From: Alphaproteobacteria bacterium | GTDB lineage: Bacteria; Pseudomonadota; Alphaproteobacteria; ATCC43930; CGMCC-115725 | Assembly: GCA_028866355.1 (NCBI GenBank) | Contig: JAGWIH010000142.1 | Location: 1 to 6,312, forward strand | Direction of reading: 5' to 3' | Length of the DNA stretch: 6,312 bases | Shown: in pieces, positions 1 to 6,241 of the stretch | Layout of the letters: each line of letters opens with the position of its first letter | How positions within the stretch are numbered: the first letter of the stretch is position 1 | Notes under the pieces: model-generated | Databases searched by the model: none | The model's input: only the letters and a program-made list of their open reading frames with translations | Told to the model about the DNA's origin: nothing | Made by a program: the position numbers and the translations under genes

Positions 1-429
1 CAGGCTGCTGCCTTGGCCAAGGCGGAGATGTTGGGCGAGGCGCAGCGCCTGTTGGCCTTGCGGACGCGGTTCCTGGCCGGGCTGCGCGCCAAGGTCCCGG
101 ATGTCGTGCTCAACGGCAACACCGAGCGGCGTTTGCCGGGCAACCTCAACCTGAGTTTTCCGGGCCTTAAGGCGATCGATCTGATCGCTGCCAGCCCGGG
201 CCTGGCGCTATCCACCGGCTCGGCCTGCACCGCCGCCGAGGTCGAGCCGTCTTATGTCCTGCGCGCGCTCGGTCTTGGCGAAGAACTGGCGTCGTCGTCG
301 CTGCGCATCGGGCTCGGTCGCTTCACCACCGCCACTGAAGTCGATTTTGCCGTGGACACCTTGGCGGCGGCCGTTCTGCGGCTGCGCGCCGGCGACCGGG
401 TGACAAGCCACGCCGCCGGCATTACATAA
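1..429 (+). CDS. iscS: Cysteine desulfurase, IscS type (3' part only)
   Basis: This is the C-terminal 142 residues of a PLP-dependent cysteine desulfurase, which removes sulfur from cysteine and holds it as a persulfide for Fe-S cluster assembly and tRNA thiolation. The reading frame is open from base 1, so the start lies outside the window. The active-site loop STGSACT is clear, with the catalytic Cys codon at 226-228. It is followed by the IscS-like run EPSYVLRALG and then LGRFTT. These match the group I (IscS/NifS) loop rather than SufS. The protein ends about 15-20 residues earlier than E. coli IscS and lacks the PLWE-type tail that contacts IscU in classical IscS. The stop is 15 bases before iscA, so the two genes are probably co-transcribed. 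The family is certain; the choice of IscS over another group I paralogue is likely. Confidence 0.93.
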   Translation, partial: QAAALAKAEMLGEAQRLLALRTRFLAGLRAKVPDVVLNGNTERRLPGNLNLSFPGLKAIDLIAASPGLALSTGSACTAAEVEPSYVLRALGLGEELASSSLRIGLGRFTTATEVDFAVDTLAAAVLRLRAGDRVTSHAAGIT

Positions 430-434
430 GGGTT

Positions 435-439
435 GGAGG
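435..439 (+). promoter_or_regulatory. Ribosome binding site of iscA
   Basis: GGAGG lies 5 bases before the ATG at 445. It selects that ATG over the in-frame TTG at 433, which would overlap the Shine-Dalgarno sequence itself. Confidence 0.75.
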
Positions 440-444
440 TTTGC

Positions 445-783
445 ATGGCTTTGAGACAGGCGATGTCGGTGACTGACTCGGCCGCCAAGCGCATTCAGGC
501 GCTGCTGGCGCAACGCGGTAAGCCGTCGGCTGGCATCCGCATCGGCGTGCGCAGCCGCGGCTGCTCCGGCCTGACCTACACGCTCGAATACGCCGACGAG
601 AAGGGCAAGCTCGACGAGGTCGTGCAAGACAAGGGCGTCACGATCCTGATCGATCCCAAGGCGTCCATGTTCATCATCGGCACCGAGATGGACTACGTCG
701 AGGATAAGATCCAATCCGGCTTCACCTTCCGTAATCCGAATGAAAAAGGCCGGTGCGGGTGCGGCGAATCGTTCCACGTCTAA
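445..783 (+). CDS. iscA: A-type iron-sulfur cluster carrier, IscA/HesB family
   Basis: A 112-residue A-type carrier that binds Fe or an Fe-S cluster and passes it to apo-proteins in the cytoplasm. The three family cysteines are present: Cys40 in RGCSGLTY, and Cys104 and Cys106 in the C-terminal CGCGESF signature. Length is typical of IscA/SufA/ErpA (about 107-125 residues). The ATG at 445 was chosen because GGAGG sits 5 bases upstream and the N-terminus then matches the family. It lies 15 bases after the desulfurase stop and 16 bases before the next gene, inside one operon. The distinction between IscA, SufA and ErpA rests on the IscS and Isc-type ferredoxin neighbours rather than on a residue unique to IscA. 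Confidence 0.93.
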   Translation: MALRQAMSVTDSAAKRIQALLAQRGKPSAGIRIGVRSRGCSGLTYTLEYADEKGKLDEVVQDKGVTILIDPKASMFIIGTEMDYVEDKIQSGFTFRNPNEKGRCGCGESFHV

Positions 784-799
784 ATCCCAATTTCCGGCG

Positions 800-1246
800 A
801 TGAAGCTGTTCCAGATCGAGGAGCCCGAGGGCGCTCCGCTCGCGGCCGATGGGCCGGGCGCCGCGGTCGGCATCGACTTGGCGGCTTTGTCGGCCGCGGT
901 GGCGATTGCGCTTGGCGGCAATGCCGAAATCCTGCCCGGCGCCGACGGCGCGCGGCGGCTGACGACGAACGGGCAGGCGCTCGATGCGATGCTGCTGGCG
1001 CTGCGGGCACGGGCGGAAAAGCAGCTGGCGCGGCCGGTGACGCACGCCGTGATCGCGACACCTGACGGACGCGCCGGTGTGGCGCTCGAAACCGCGGCCA
1101 AGGCGGCCGGGTTGACCGTTTTGCGCGTGGTGACGCAACGGGCGGCGGCCGGGAACGAGTCCGGGGCGGACGCGGCTGCATTGGGTGCGGCGCGGATAGC
1201 CGAAGATTTGTCGCCGGCGGTTGGTATAACCTCGCCGCGATCTTGA
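800..1246 (+). CDS. Miniature HscA-like (degenerate Hsp70) protein
   Basis: A 148-residue protein standing where hscA stands in Isc operons. Its N-terminus (MKLFQIEEP, then AAVGIDL at 21-27) lines up with HscA (MALLQISEP, then AAGIDLGTT in E. coli). Residues 79-111 (PVTHAVIATP, AAKAAGLTVLRVV) resemble the Hsp70 segment VVITVPAYF to AGLHVLRLLNEP. Residues 124-137 (DAAALGAARIAEDL) recall the VVAIGAAIQADIL segment near the end of the ATPase domain. A normal HscA has about 615 residues. Here the phosphate-binding GTTNS, most of the ATPase domain and the whole peptide-binding domain are missing, so ATP-driven chaperone activity is very unlikely. The ATG at 800 is chosen because the HscA similarity begins there; the ATG at 740 would add residues read out of frame from iscA. 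No good Shine-Dalgarno is visible, so translational coupling to iscA, 16 bases upstream, is possible. The homology is inferred by eye. It may be a functional remnant or a decaying gene. Confidence 0.65.
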   Translation: MKLFQIEEPEGAPLAADGPGAAVGIDLAALSAAVAIALGGNAEILPGADGARRLTTNGQALDAMLLALRARAEKQLARPVTHAVIATPDGRAGVALETAAKAAGLTVLRVVTQRAAAGNESGADAAALGAARIAEDLSPAVGITSPRS

Positions 1247-1267
1247 ACGGATGGTGGATCGGATCTG

Positions 1268-1600
1268 ATGCCTAAGATGACGTTTATCGAACGTGACGGC
1301 ACCCGTAAGACGGTGGATGCGCCGATCGGTCTGTCGGTTCTGGAAATCGCCCATCGCAACGACGTCGACATCGAAGGCGCGTGCGAAGGCTCGCTGGCCT
1401 GCTCGACCTGTCACATCGTCGTCGAGCCCGAATGGTACGAACTGCTGAAGGACGCGACCGAGGACGAGGAAGACATGCTCGATCTCGCCTTCGGACTGAC
1501 CAAGACGTCGCGCCTCGGCTGCCAGATCGTGATCACCGAAGAGCTCGACGGTCTCACCGTCCGCCTGCCGCAGGCGACGCGCAACATGATGAACGGCTGA
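1268..1600 (+). CDS. fdx: [2Fe-2S] ferredoxin, Isc/adrenodoxin type
   Basis: A 110-residue electron carrier that supplies electrons for Fe-S cluster assembly. The four cluster ligands follow the adrenodoxin-type spacing CX5CX2CX36C: Cys39, Cys45, Cys48 and Cys85. The signature around them (ACEGSLACSTCH, then SRLGCQI) and the acidic stretch at 65-72 (EDEEDMLD), the usual partner-docking surface, are both typical. Length equals E. coli Fdx. A purine-rich GGTGGATCGG lies 5-14 bases before the ATG. The gene sits 21 bases after the HscA-like gene, and its TGA overlaps the mnmA ATG by one base, so it belongs to the same operon. Confidence 0.95.
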   Translation: MPKMTFIERDGTRKTVDAPIGLSVLEIAHRNDVDIEGACEGSLACSTCHIVVEPEWYELLKDATEDEEDMLDLAFGLTKTSRLGCQIVITEELDGLTVRLPQATRNMMNG

Positions 1601-2685
1601 TGGATCCGGCGCTGGCTCCGGGGGCGCGCGTCGTCGTCGCCATGTCGGGCGGCGTCGACAGCTCGACCGTGGCGGCGCTGCTGGTCGAGCGCGGCTGCGA
1701 CGTCGTCGGCGTCACGCTCCAGCTTTACGATCACGGCCAGGCCGCAGGCCGCAAGGGCGCGTGCTGCGCCGGCCAGGACATCCACGACGCCGCGCGCGTC
1801 GCCGAAACGCTCGGCATCCCGCATTACGTGCTGGATTACGAAAAGCGCTTCCGCGCCGACGTGATCGACGATTTCGCCGATTCCTATCTCGCTGGCGCGA
1901 CGCCGGTGCCGTGCGTCCGCTGCAACGAGACGGTGAAGTTCCGCGATCTGCTGGCGGTGGCACGCGACCTGGGTGCCGGGGCGCTCGCCACCGGCCATTA
2001 TGCGCGCCGCGTCGAGGGATCCGACGGGCCGGAATTGCACGGCGCGGCCGATGCCGGTCGCGACCAGAGCTATTTTCTCTATCGCACGACGCGCCAGCAG
2101 CTCGATTTCCTGCGTTTTCCGCTCGGCGAATTCAGCAAGGACGAAACCCGCGCCCTGGCGACGCGCTTCGCGCTGCCGGTGGCGCAGAAGCCCGACAGCC
2201 AAGACATCTGCTTCGTACCGTCGGGGCGTTATGCCAAGGCGATTGAAAAGCTGCGGCCCGGCGCGGCGGAGCCGGGCGACATCGTCGACGAAACCGGCCG
2301 CCTGCTCGGCCGCCACGACGGCGTCATCCATTTCACCGTTGGGCAGCGCAAGGGCATCGGCATTGCGGGTGAGGAGCCGCTCTATGTGCTCCGGCTCGAA
2401 CCCGCGACGCGGCGTGTTGTCGTCGGGCCGCGCGCCAGCCTGGGCGCGACCCACGTGCCGTTCGACCGGGTCAATTGGCTGGCCGCGCCACCGGCCGCCG
2501 CCGGCGTTCGGGTCGCGGTTAAACTGCGCTCGGCGCAGCCGCCGGTTCCAGCCACGCTGCGGCTCGACGGCGACCGCGGTACGGCGATCCTCGACGAGCC
2601 TGCTTTCGGCGTGGCGCCGGGCCAGGCCTGCGTCGCTTACGACGGCGGTCGTGTCTTAGGCGGCGGCTGGATCGCGCGCGCCTAG
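1600..2685 (+). CDS. mnmA: tRNA-specific 2-thiouridylase MnmA
   Basis: A 361-residue enzyme that adenylates and then thiolates uridine 34 of tRNA-Lys, -Glu and -Gln (the s2U of mnm5s2U). The N-type PP-loop SGGVDSS is at 16-22. The catalytic cysteine pair is present: Cys105 in PCVRCN and Cys204 in QDICF. Other family marks are TGHYAR (131-136), DQSYFLY (155-161), GQRKGIG in the C-terminal half and LGGGWI near the end. The ATG at 1600 overlaps the fdx stop (ATGA), indicating translational coupling. The upstream frame extension to 1381 is out-of-frame fdx sequence. The sulfur comes ultimately from a cysteine desulfurase, so its place in an iscS operon makes functional sense. Length and motifs are complete. 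Confidence 0.96.
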   Translation: MDPALAPGARVVVAMSGGVDSSTVAALLVERGCDVVGVTLQLYDHGQAAGRKGACCAGQDIHDAARVAETLGIPHYVLDYEKRFRADVIDDFADSYLAGATPVPCVRCNETVKFRDLLAVARDLGAGALATGHYARRVEGSDGPELHGAADAGRDQSYFLYRTTRQQLDFLRFPLGEFSKDETRALATRFALPVAQKPDSQDICFVPSGRYAKAIEKLRPGAAEPGDIVDETGRLLGRHDGVIHFTVGQRKGIGIAGEEPLYVLRLEPATRRVVVGPRASLGATHVPFDRVNWLAAPPAAAGVRVAVKLRSAQPPVPATLRLDGDRGTAILDEPAFGVAPGQACVAYDGGRVLGGGWIARA

Positions 2686-2700
2686 TTCGCACCGCTAGAC

Positions 2701-2729
2701 TTGCCGCGCGCGCGGCGCTCCACGATACT
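2701..2729 (+). promoter_or_regulatory. Candidate sigma-70 promoter of argG
   Basis: A -35-like TTGCCG (2701-2706) and a -10-like GATACT (2724-2729) are separated by 17 bases in the 52-base gap between mnmA and argG. Transcription would begin around 2735-2737, directly at the argG ATG (2738). The call rests on hexamer matches and spacing only. Confidence 0.45.
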
Positions 2730-2737
2730 GCGCCGCC

Positions 2738-3970
<1,233 letters not shown>

Positions 3971-3973
3971 TTT

Positions 3974-3997
3974 CCCGCGCCGGTGCGTGGGGCTTTT
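3974..3997 (+). terminator. Putative intrinsic terminator after argG
   Basis: CCCGCGC (3974-3980) can pair with GCGTGGG (3985-3991) around a CGGT loop, giving seven pairs including one G-T wobble. Two bases later comes TTTT (3994-3997). It starts 3 bases after the argG stop. The T-run is short, so termination may be partial. Confidence 0.45.
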
Positions 3998-4013
3998 GGG
4001 CCCGATTCAGGCG

Positions 4014-4046
4014 TTTACATCTATATATTTGATTTAAAAGGATAAT
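4014..4046 (+). promoter_or_regulatory. AT-rich segment, possible promoter of the lipoprotein gene
   Basis: Bases 4014-4047 are almost entirely A/T, in sharp contrast with the GC-rich surroundings. They contain TTTACA (4014-4019) and GATAAT (4041-4046). The 21-base spacing between these is too long for a standard sigma-70 pair, so the exact elements are uncertain. The position, about 100 bases upstream of the lipoprotein start and after the argG terminator, fits a promoter region. Confidence 0.35.
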
Positions 4047-4047
4047 A

Positions 4048-4077
4048 GCAGGAATCCTGGTCACGAATTGATCCTGC
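4048..4077. repeat. Overlapping inverted repeats in the lipoprotein leader
   Basis: GCAGGA (4048-4053) can pair either with TCCTG immediately after it (CAGGA-A-TCCTG, 4049-4059) or with TCCTGC at 4072-4077. The two pairings exclude each other. The near-palindrome 4049-4059 could be a protein-binding site in DNA; the longer pairing would form a hairpin with an 18-base loop in RNA. Function is unknown. Confidence 0.4.
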
Positions 4078-4101
4078 AAAATCCATGTTTTTGCCATGAT
4101 C

Positions 4102-4125
4102 GGCGACCATGTTGTATGGATCGCC
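4102..4125 (+). promoter_or_regulatory. Stem-loop in the leader upstream of the lipoprotein RBS
   Basis: GGCGACCAT (4102-4110) pairs with ATGG-A-TCGCC (4116-4125) around GTTGT, giving nine pairs with one bulged A. It ends about 10 bases before the AAGGGG ribosome binding site (4135-4140). It could affect translation or mRNA stability; no regulator or known riboswitch class is recognised. Confidence 0.4.
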
Positions 4126-4148
4126 CATAGCAAAAAGGGGACGGAACC

Positions 4149-4391
4149 ATGGGTTCGCGTATTGGCGTTGTGATGGTGGCGGCTGCGATGTTGCTTTCGG
4201 CTTGCGGCACGTCACCAGGTGACCGAGGCCTGTCCGGTGCCGGTATCGGCGCGGCGGGTGGTGCCGTGGTCGGAGCGCTGGTTGGCGCGCCTCTGGCAGG
4301 CGCGGCGATCGGTGCCGGCGCCGGTGCTTTGACCGGTATGGCGACCAGCCCGTCGAACGTCTATCTCGGCAAGCCGGCCTGGGAACAGTAA
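4149..4391 (+). CDS. Small glycine-zipper lipoprotein (OsmB-like)
   Basis: An 80-residue predicted lipoprotein of unknown function. Residues 1-18 form a signal peptide (basic R4, hydrophobic core 5-16) ending in the lipobox LSAC, with Cys19 as the lipidation site. Gly at the +2 position, rather than Asp, would favour the outer membrane by the enteric rule. Residues 29-65 are a run of small residues with repeated GxxxG-like spacing (for example GAGIGAAGGAVVGALVGAP), a glycine-zipper typical of OsmB-like and other Gly-zipper envelope proteins. The last 15 residues are polar with aromatic residues. AAGGGG (4135-4140) lies 8 bases before the ATG. The gene is a monocistronic unit with its own leader and a strong terminator. 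The fold class is clear; the role is not. Envelope stress response is only an analogy with OsmB. Confidence 0.85.
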   Translation: MGSRIGVVMVAAAMLLSACGTSPGDRGLSGAGIGAAGGAVVGALVGAPLAGAAIGAGAGALTGMATSPSNVYLGKPAWEQ

Positions 4392-4424
4392 CCGGCCCGA
4401 CGGTCACCTTTCGCTGAGACACTG

Positions 4425-4457
4425 CCCCCTCGGGAGCGATCCCGAGGGGGTTTTCCT
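4425..4457 (+). terminator. Strong intrinsic terminator after the lipoprotein gene
   Basis: CCCCCTCGGGA (4425-4435) and TCCCGAGGGGG (4440-4450) form a perfect 11-base stem closed by a GCGA (GNRA-type) tetraloop. TTTTCCTTT follows at once. The T-tract lies only on the + strand side. For the convergent folD transcript the hairpin exists but no T-tract follows, so it is a one-way terminator by sequence. Confidence 0.92.
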
Positions 4458-4469
4458 TTATGCAGTTGG

Positions 4470-5360
4470 CTAAACCGCGGGCTCCGGCAATCCGCGCCGG
4501 CGGCACGCCGCAATCAATGTGTTACGCAGCAGACACGCAATGGTCATGGGGCCGACGCCGCCCGGCACGGGCGTGATCGCGCCGGCGATGCGCTGTGCCT
4601 CGGCGAAAGCGACGTCGCCGACCAGCTTGCCCTTGCCGTCGGGCGTGGCGACGCGATTGATGCCGACGTCGATTACCGTCGCGCCCGGCTTGATCCAGTC
4701 GCCGCGCACCATCTCGGGTCGTCCGACCGCCGCCACCAGCAGGTCGGCGCGGCGCGCTACCGCCGGCAGGTCGCGCGTCCGCGAATGGGCAACCGTCACC
4801 GTGCAGTGCTCGCCGAGCAGCAACGCCGCCATCGGCTTGCCGACGATGTTGGAGCGACCCAGAATCACCGCTTCGGCGCCGGCCAGGTTCTTGCCCAGGC
4901 TCTCGCACGCCAGCAGCAAGCAGCCATAAGGTGTGCACGGCACCAGCGCCTTGCCGCCGCTCCACAACCGGCCGACATTCTCGGCGTGGAAGCCATCGAC
5001 GTCCTTGGCCGGCGCGATCGCCTCGATGATCCGCTGCGCGTCGATCTGCTTCGGCAGCGGCAGCTGCACGAGGATGCCGTCAACGGCGTCGTCGGCATTG
5101 AGCTGCGCCACCAAGCGCAGCAATTCGGCTTCGCTGGTCGTGGCCGGCAGGCGATGTGTCAGGCCTTTGAGGCCGGCGTCGTCGGTCGCCTTGGTCTTGC
5201 TCTTGACGTAGACCTGGCTCGCCGGGTCGTCGCCGACCAGAACCGCCGCAAGGCCGGGTACGACGCCGTGCGCCGCCTTAAGCGTCGCGGCGGCTGTCGC
5301 AATCGTCGCGCGCAGCCGAGCCGCAACGGCCTTACCGTCGATCAATCGAGCTTCGGACAT
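4470..5360 (-). CDS. folD: Bifunctional methylenetetrahydrofolate dehydrogenase/cyclohydrolase FolD
   Basis: A complete 296-residue FolD, which interconverts 5,10-methylene-, methenyl- and 10-formyl-tetrahydrofolate using NADP, feeding purine and formyl-Met-tRNA synthesis. The catalytic Tyr51 and Lys55 lie in YVKSK (51-55). DGILVQLPLP is at 94-103, the folate-site Asp122 lies in KDVDGFH (119-125), the Rossmann motif GRSNIVGKP is at 168-176, and the signature PVPGGVGPMT at 264-273. Length is normal (E. coli 288). The start codon lies inside the end of yggU (19-base overlap) with AAGGA at 5369-5373, 8 bases upstream, so it is translated as the last gene of yggT-yggU-folD. No T-tracted terminator follows on this strand. 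Confidence 0.97.
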   Translation of the reverse strand: MSEARLIDGKAVAARLRATIATAAATLKAAHGVVPGLAAVLVGDDPASQVYVKSKTKATDDAGLKGLTHRLPATTSEAELLRLVAQLNADDAVDGILVQLPLPKQIDAQRIIEAIAPAKDVDGFHAENVGRLWSGGKALVPCTPYGCLLLACESLGKNLAGAEAVILGRSNIVGKPMAALLLGEHCTVTVAHSRTRDLPAVARRADLLVAAVGRPEMVRGDWIKPGATVIDVGINRVATPDGKGKLVGDVAFAEAQRIAGAITPVPGGVGPMTIACLLRNTLIAACRRRGLPEPAV

Positions 5361-5668
5361 GACTTCAATCCTTGTTCCAGCCGCGCCGCAAGCGCGGCGG
5401 GATCACCATCGATATGAACCAGCTTGCGGCGTCCGGTAATGCCGGTCGCGATCCGCAAGTCGCTTTTGCGCAGACCGAAATGACGCGCCAACAGGCCGAG
5501 CACGGCAGCATTGGCTTCGCCGGCCTGCGGCGGCGCGTGTACCGCGAGTCTTAGCGCGACGCCGTCAGCCTCTTCGCTCAGGCCGAGAACGCGGTTTTGC
5601 GCGGATTTTGGAGTGACGCGCACGGCCAGCGTCGCGCCGTCGCGCCCGAGACGGAACGGTAATGGCAT
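5342..5668 (-). CDS. yggU: DUF167/YggU family protein
   Basis: A 108-residue protein of the DUF167 (YggU) family, whose biochemical role is not established. Family marks are VRVTPKSAQNRV at 16-27, the central APPQAGEAN at 45-53 (APPxxGKAN in most members, here Glu for Lys), and TGITGRRK at 75-82 followed by a short beta strand. Length is usual (about 95-110). The ATG at 5668 was chosen because the family homology begins within about ten residues. The open frame extends much further upstream, but there it overlaps yggT in another frame. It starts 8 bases after the yggT stop and overlaps folD by 19 bases. The Shine-Dalgarno is weak, so coupling to yggT is likely. Confidence 0.9.
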   Translation of the reverse strand: MPLPFRLGRDGATLAVRVTPKSAQNRVLGLSEEADGVALRLAVHAPPQAGEANAAVLGLLARHFGLRKSDLRIATGITGRRKLVHIDGDPAALAARLEQGLKSCPKLD

Positions 5669-5676
5669 AGACCCGG

Positions 5677-5985
5677 TTAACCGTGCATCAGCGTATAGGC
5701 CTCGACCTGCCGCAGCTCCATCTCGATGAACCACAGGATCAGCAGCAGGATGACGGGCGAGATGTCGACGCCGCCGAAGCTGGGCAGGATGCGCTGGATC
5801 GGCCGCAAGGCGGGCTCGGTCGCGCGATAGAGAAAGCCCGCCGCGGTGCGCACTGCATGATTGCGCGTATCGATGATGCCGAACGCCATGAGCCAGGAAA
5901 ACACCGCCGCGACGATGACGACCCACCAATAAATGTTGATCAGGGCGACGATCACCTCGATCACCGGTACCAGGAAGTTGCCCAT
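5677..5985 (-). CDS. yggT: YggT family integral membrane protein
   Basis: A 102-residue inner-membrane protein of the YggT family, of unclear molecular function; relatives have been linked to osmotic tolerance and, in plastids, to cytochrome assembly. Two hydrophobic segments are visible: residues about 6-36, rich in Ile/Val/Trp, and about 75-91. Between them lies the family signature RPIQRILPSFGGVDISP (61-77). Only one family unit is present, as in short alphaproteobacterial forms; E. coli YggT carries two. On the minus strand AGGGG and GGAG elements lie within 15 bases upstream of the ATG at 5985. It is the first gene of yggT-yggU-folD, with a candidate promoter just upstream. Confidence 0.92.
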   Translation of the reverse strand: MGNFLVPVIEVIVALINIYWWVVIVAAVFSWLMAFGIIDTRNHAVRTAAGFLYRATEPALRPIQRILPSFGGVDISPVILLLILWFIEMELRQVEAYTLMHG

Positions 5986-6021
5986 CGCCCCTTTCTCCCC
6001 TCACGCCCGCGGCGTCGGCGA

Positions 6022-6050
6022 ACCCTAACCATCGGCCCCGGCTGGTGCAA
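6022..6050 (-). promoter_or_regulatory. Candidate promoter of the yggT-yggU-folD operon
   Basis: On the minus strand TTGCAC (6045-6050) and TAGGGT (6022-6027) are separated by 17 bases. A start of transcription near 6015 would give a leader of about 30 bases to the yggT ATG, with a ribosome site inside it. It is the only reasonable pair in the 135-base divergent gap for this direction. The -10 match is moderate. Confidence 0.45.
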
Positions 6051-6075
6051 GGAGAGCGGATGTCGCGGGGCCGCC

Positions 6076-6105
6076 TTGACAGTCCGCGCGGGCGCGACCC
6101 ATATT
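6076..6105 (+). promoter_or_regulatory. Promoter of the tRNA-Ala gene
   Basis: A perfect -35 TTGACA (6076-6081) is followed 18 bases later by CATATT (6100-6105). The tRNA begins 15 bases after that. The discriminator region is very GC-rich (CCGCGCC), as is usual for stringently controlled stable-RNA promoters; that control is inferred, not seen. Confidence 0.7.
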
Positions 6106-6120
6106 CCGCGCCACGCGGGC

Positions 6121-6196
6121 GGGGCAGTAGCTCAGTTGGGAGAGCGCGACGTTCGCAATGTCGAGGTCAGGGGTTCGATCCCCCTCTGCTCCACCA
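6121..6196 (+). tRNA. tRNA-Ala (anticodon CGC)
   Basis: A 76-base tRNA with all arms intact. The acceptor GGGGCAG pairs with CTGCTCC and includes the G3-U70 wobble that is the major alanine identity element. The D arm is GCTC/GAGC. The anticodon stem CGACG/TGTCG encloses loop TTCGCAA, with anticodon CGC at 6154-6156 (reads GCG). The T arm is AGGGG-TTCGATC-CCCCT, then A73 and an encoded CCA (6194-6196). GCG is a heavily used alanine codon in the neighbouring genes. Confidence 0.96.
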
Positions 6197-6241
6197 ACCG
6201 CCCCGGCGGGGCCGTCCAATCAACAAGGAATGAGATCGGGC

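Noticed and set aside
740..799. Upstream ATG extending the HscA-like gene into iscA
   Set aside because: The extra 20 residues are out-of-frame iscA sequence, and HscA similarity starts exactly at the ATG at 800.
208..1371. Long minus-strand open frame of 387 codons opposite iscS, iscA and fdx
   Set aside because: Antisense shadow of well-supported genes in GC-rich DNA; low-complexity composition and no family motifs.
1411..2454. Long minus-strand open frame opposite mnmA
   Set aside because: Shadow frame; mnmA on the other strand has complete catalytic motifs.
4096..4173. Short upstream frame of 25 codons overlapping the lipoprotein start
   Set aside because: No ribosome site before its ATG and no recognisable product; likely chance, although a regulatory leader peptide cannot be excluded.
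4021..4506. Minus-strand frame antisense to the lipoprotein gene and its leader
   Set aside because: No ribosome site or motif, and it crosses the strong terminator and the end of folD.
6200..6212. GCCCC-GGC-GGGGC hairpin after the tRNA as a terminator
   Set aside because: Only a five-base stem with a three-base loop and no T-tract, so it is not supported as an intrinsic terminator.
6025..6219. Minus-strand frame across the tRNA, beginning MDGPAGAVGG
   Set aside because: It reads antisense through the tRNA-Ala gene and yields the familiar GDRTPDL / IANVALSQLSYCP type of spurious protein made by tRNA genes in many genomes.
6060..6233. Plus-strand frame with AGGAG 5 bases before its ATG, ending in an ATGA overlap at 6230
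   Set aside because: It runs through the tRNA promoter and the whole tRNA. The ribosome-site match is most likely chance, and the protein has no recognisable features.
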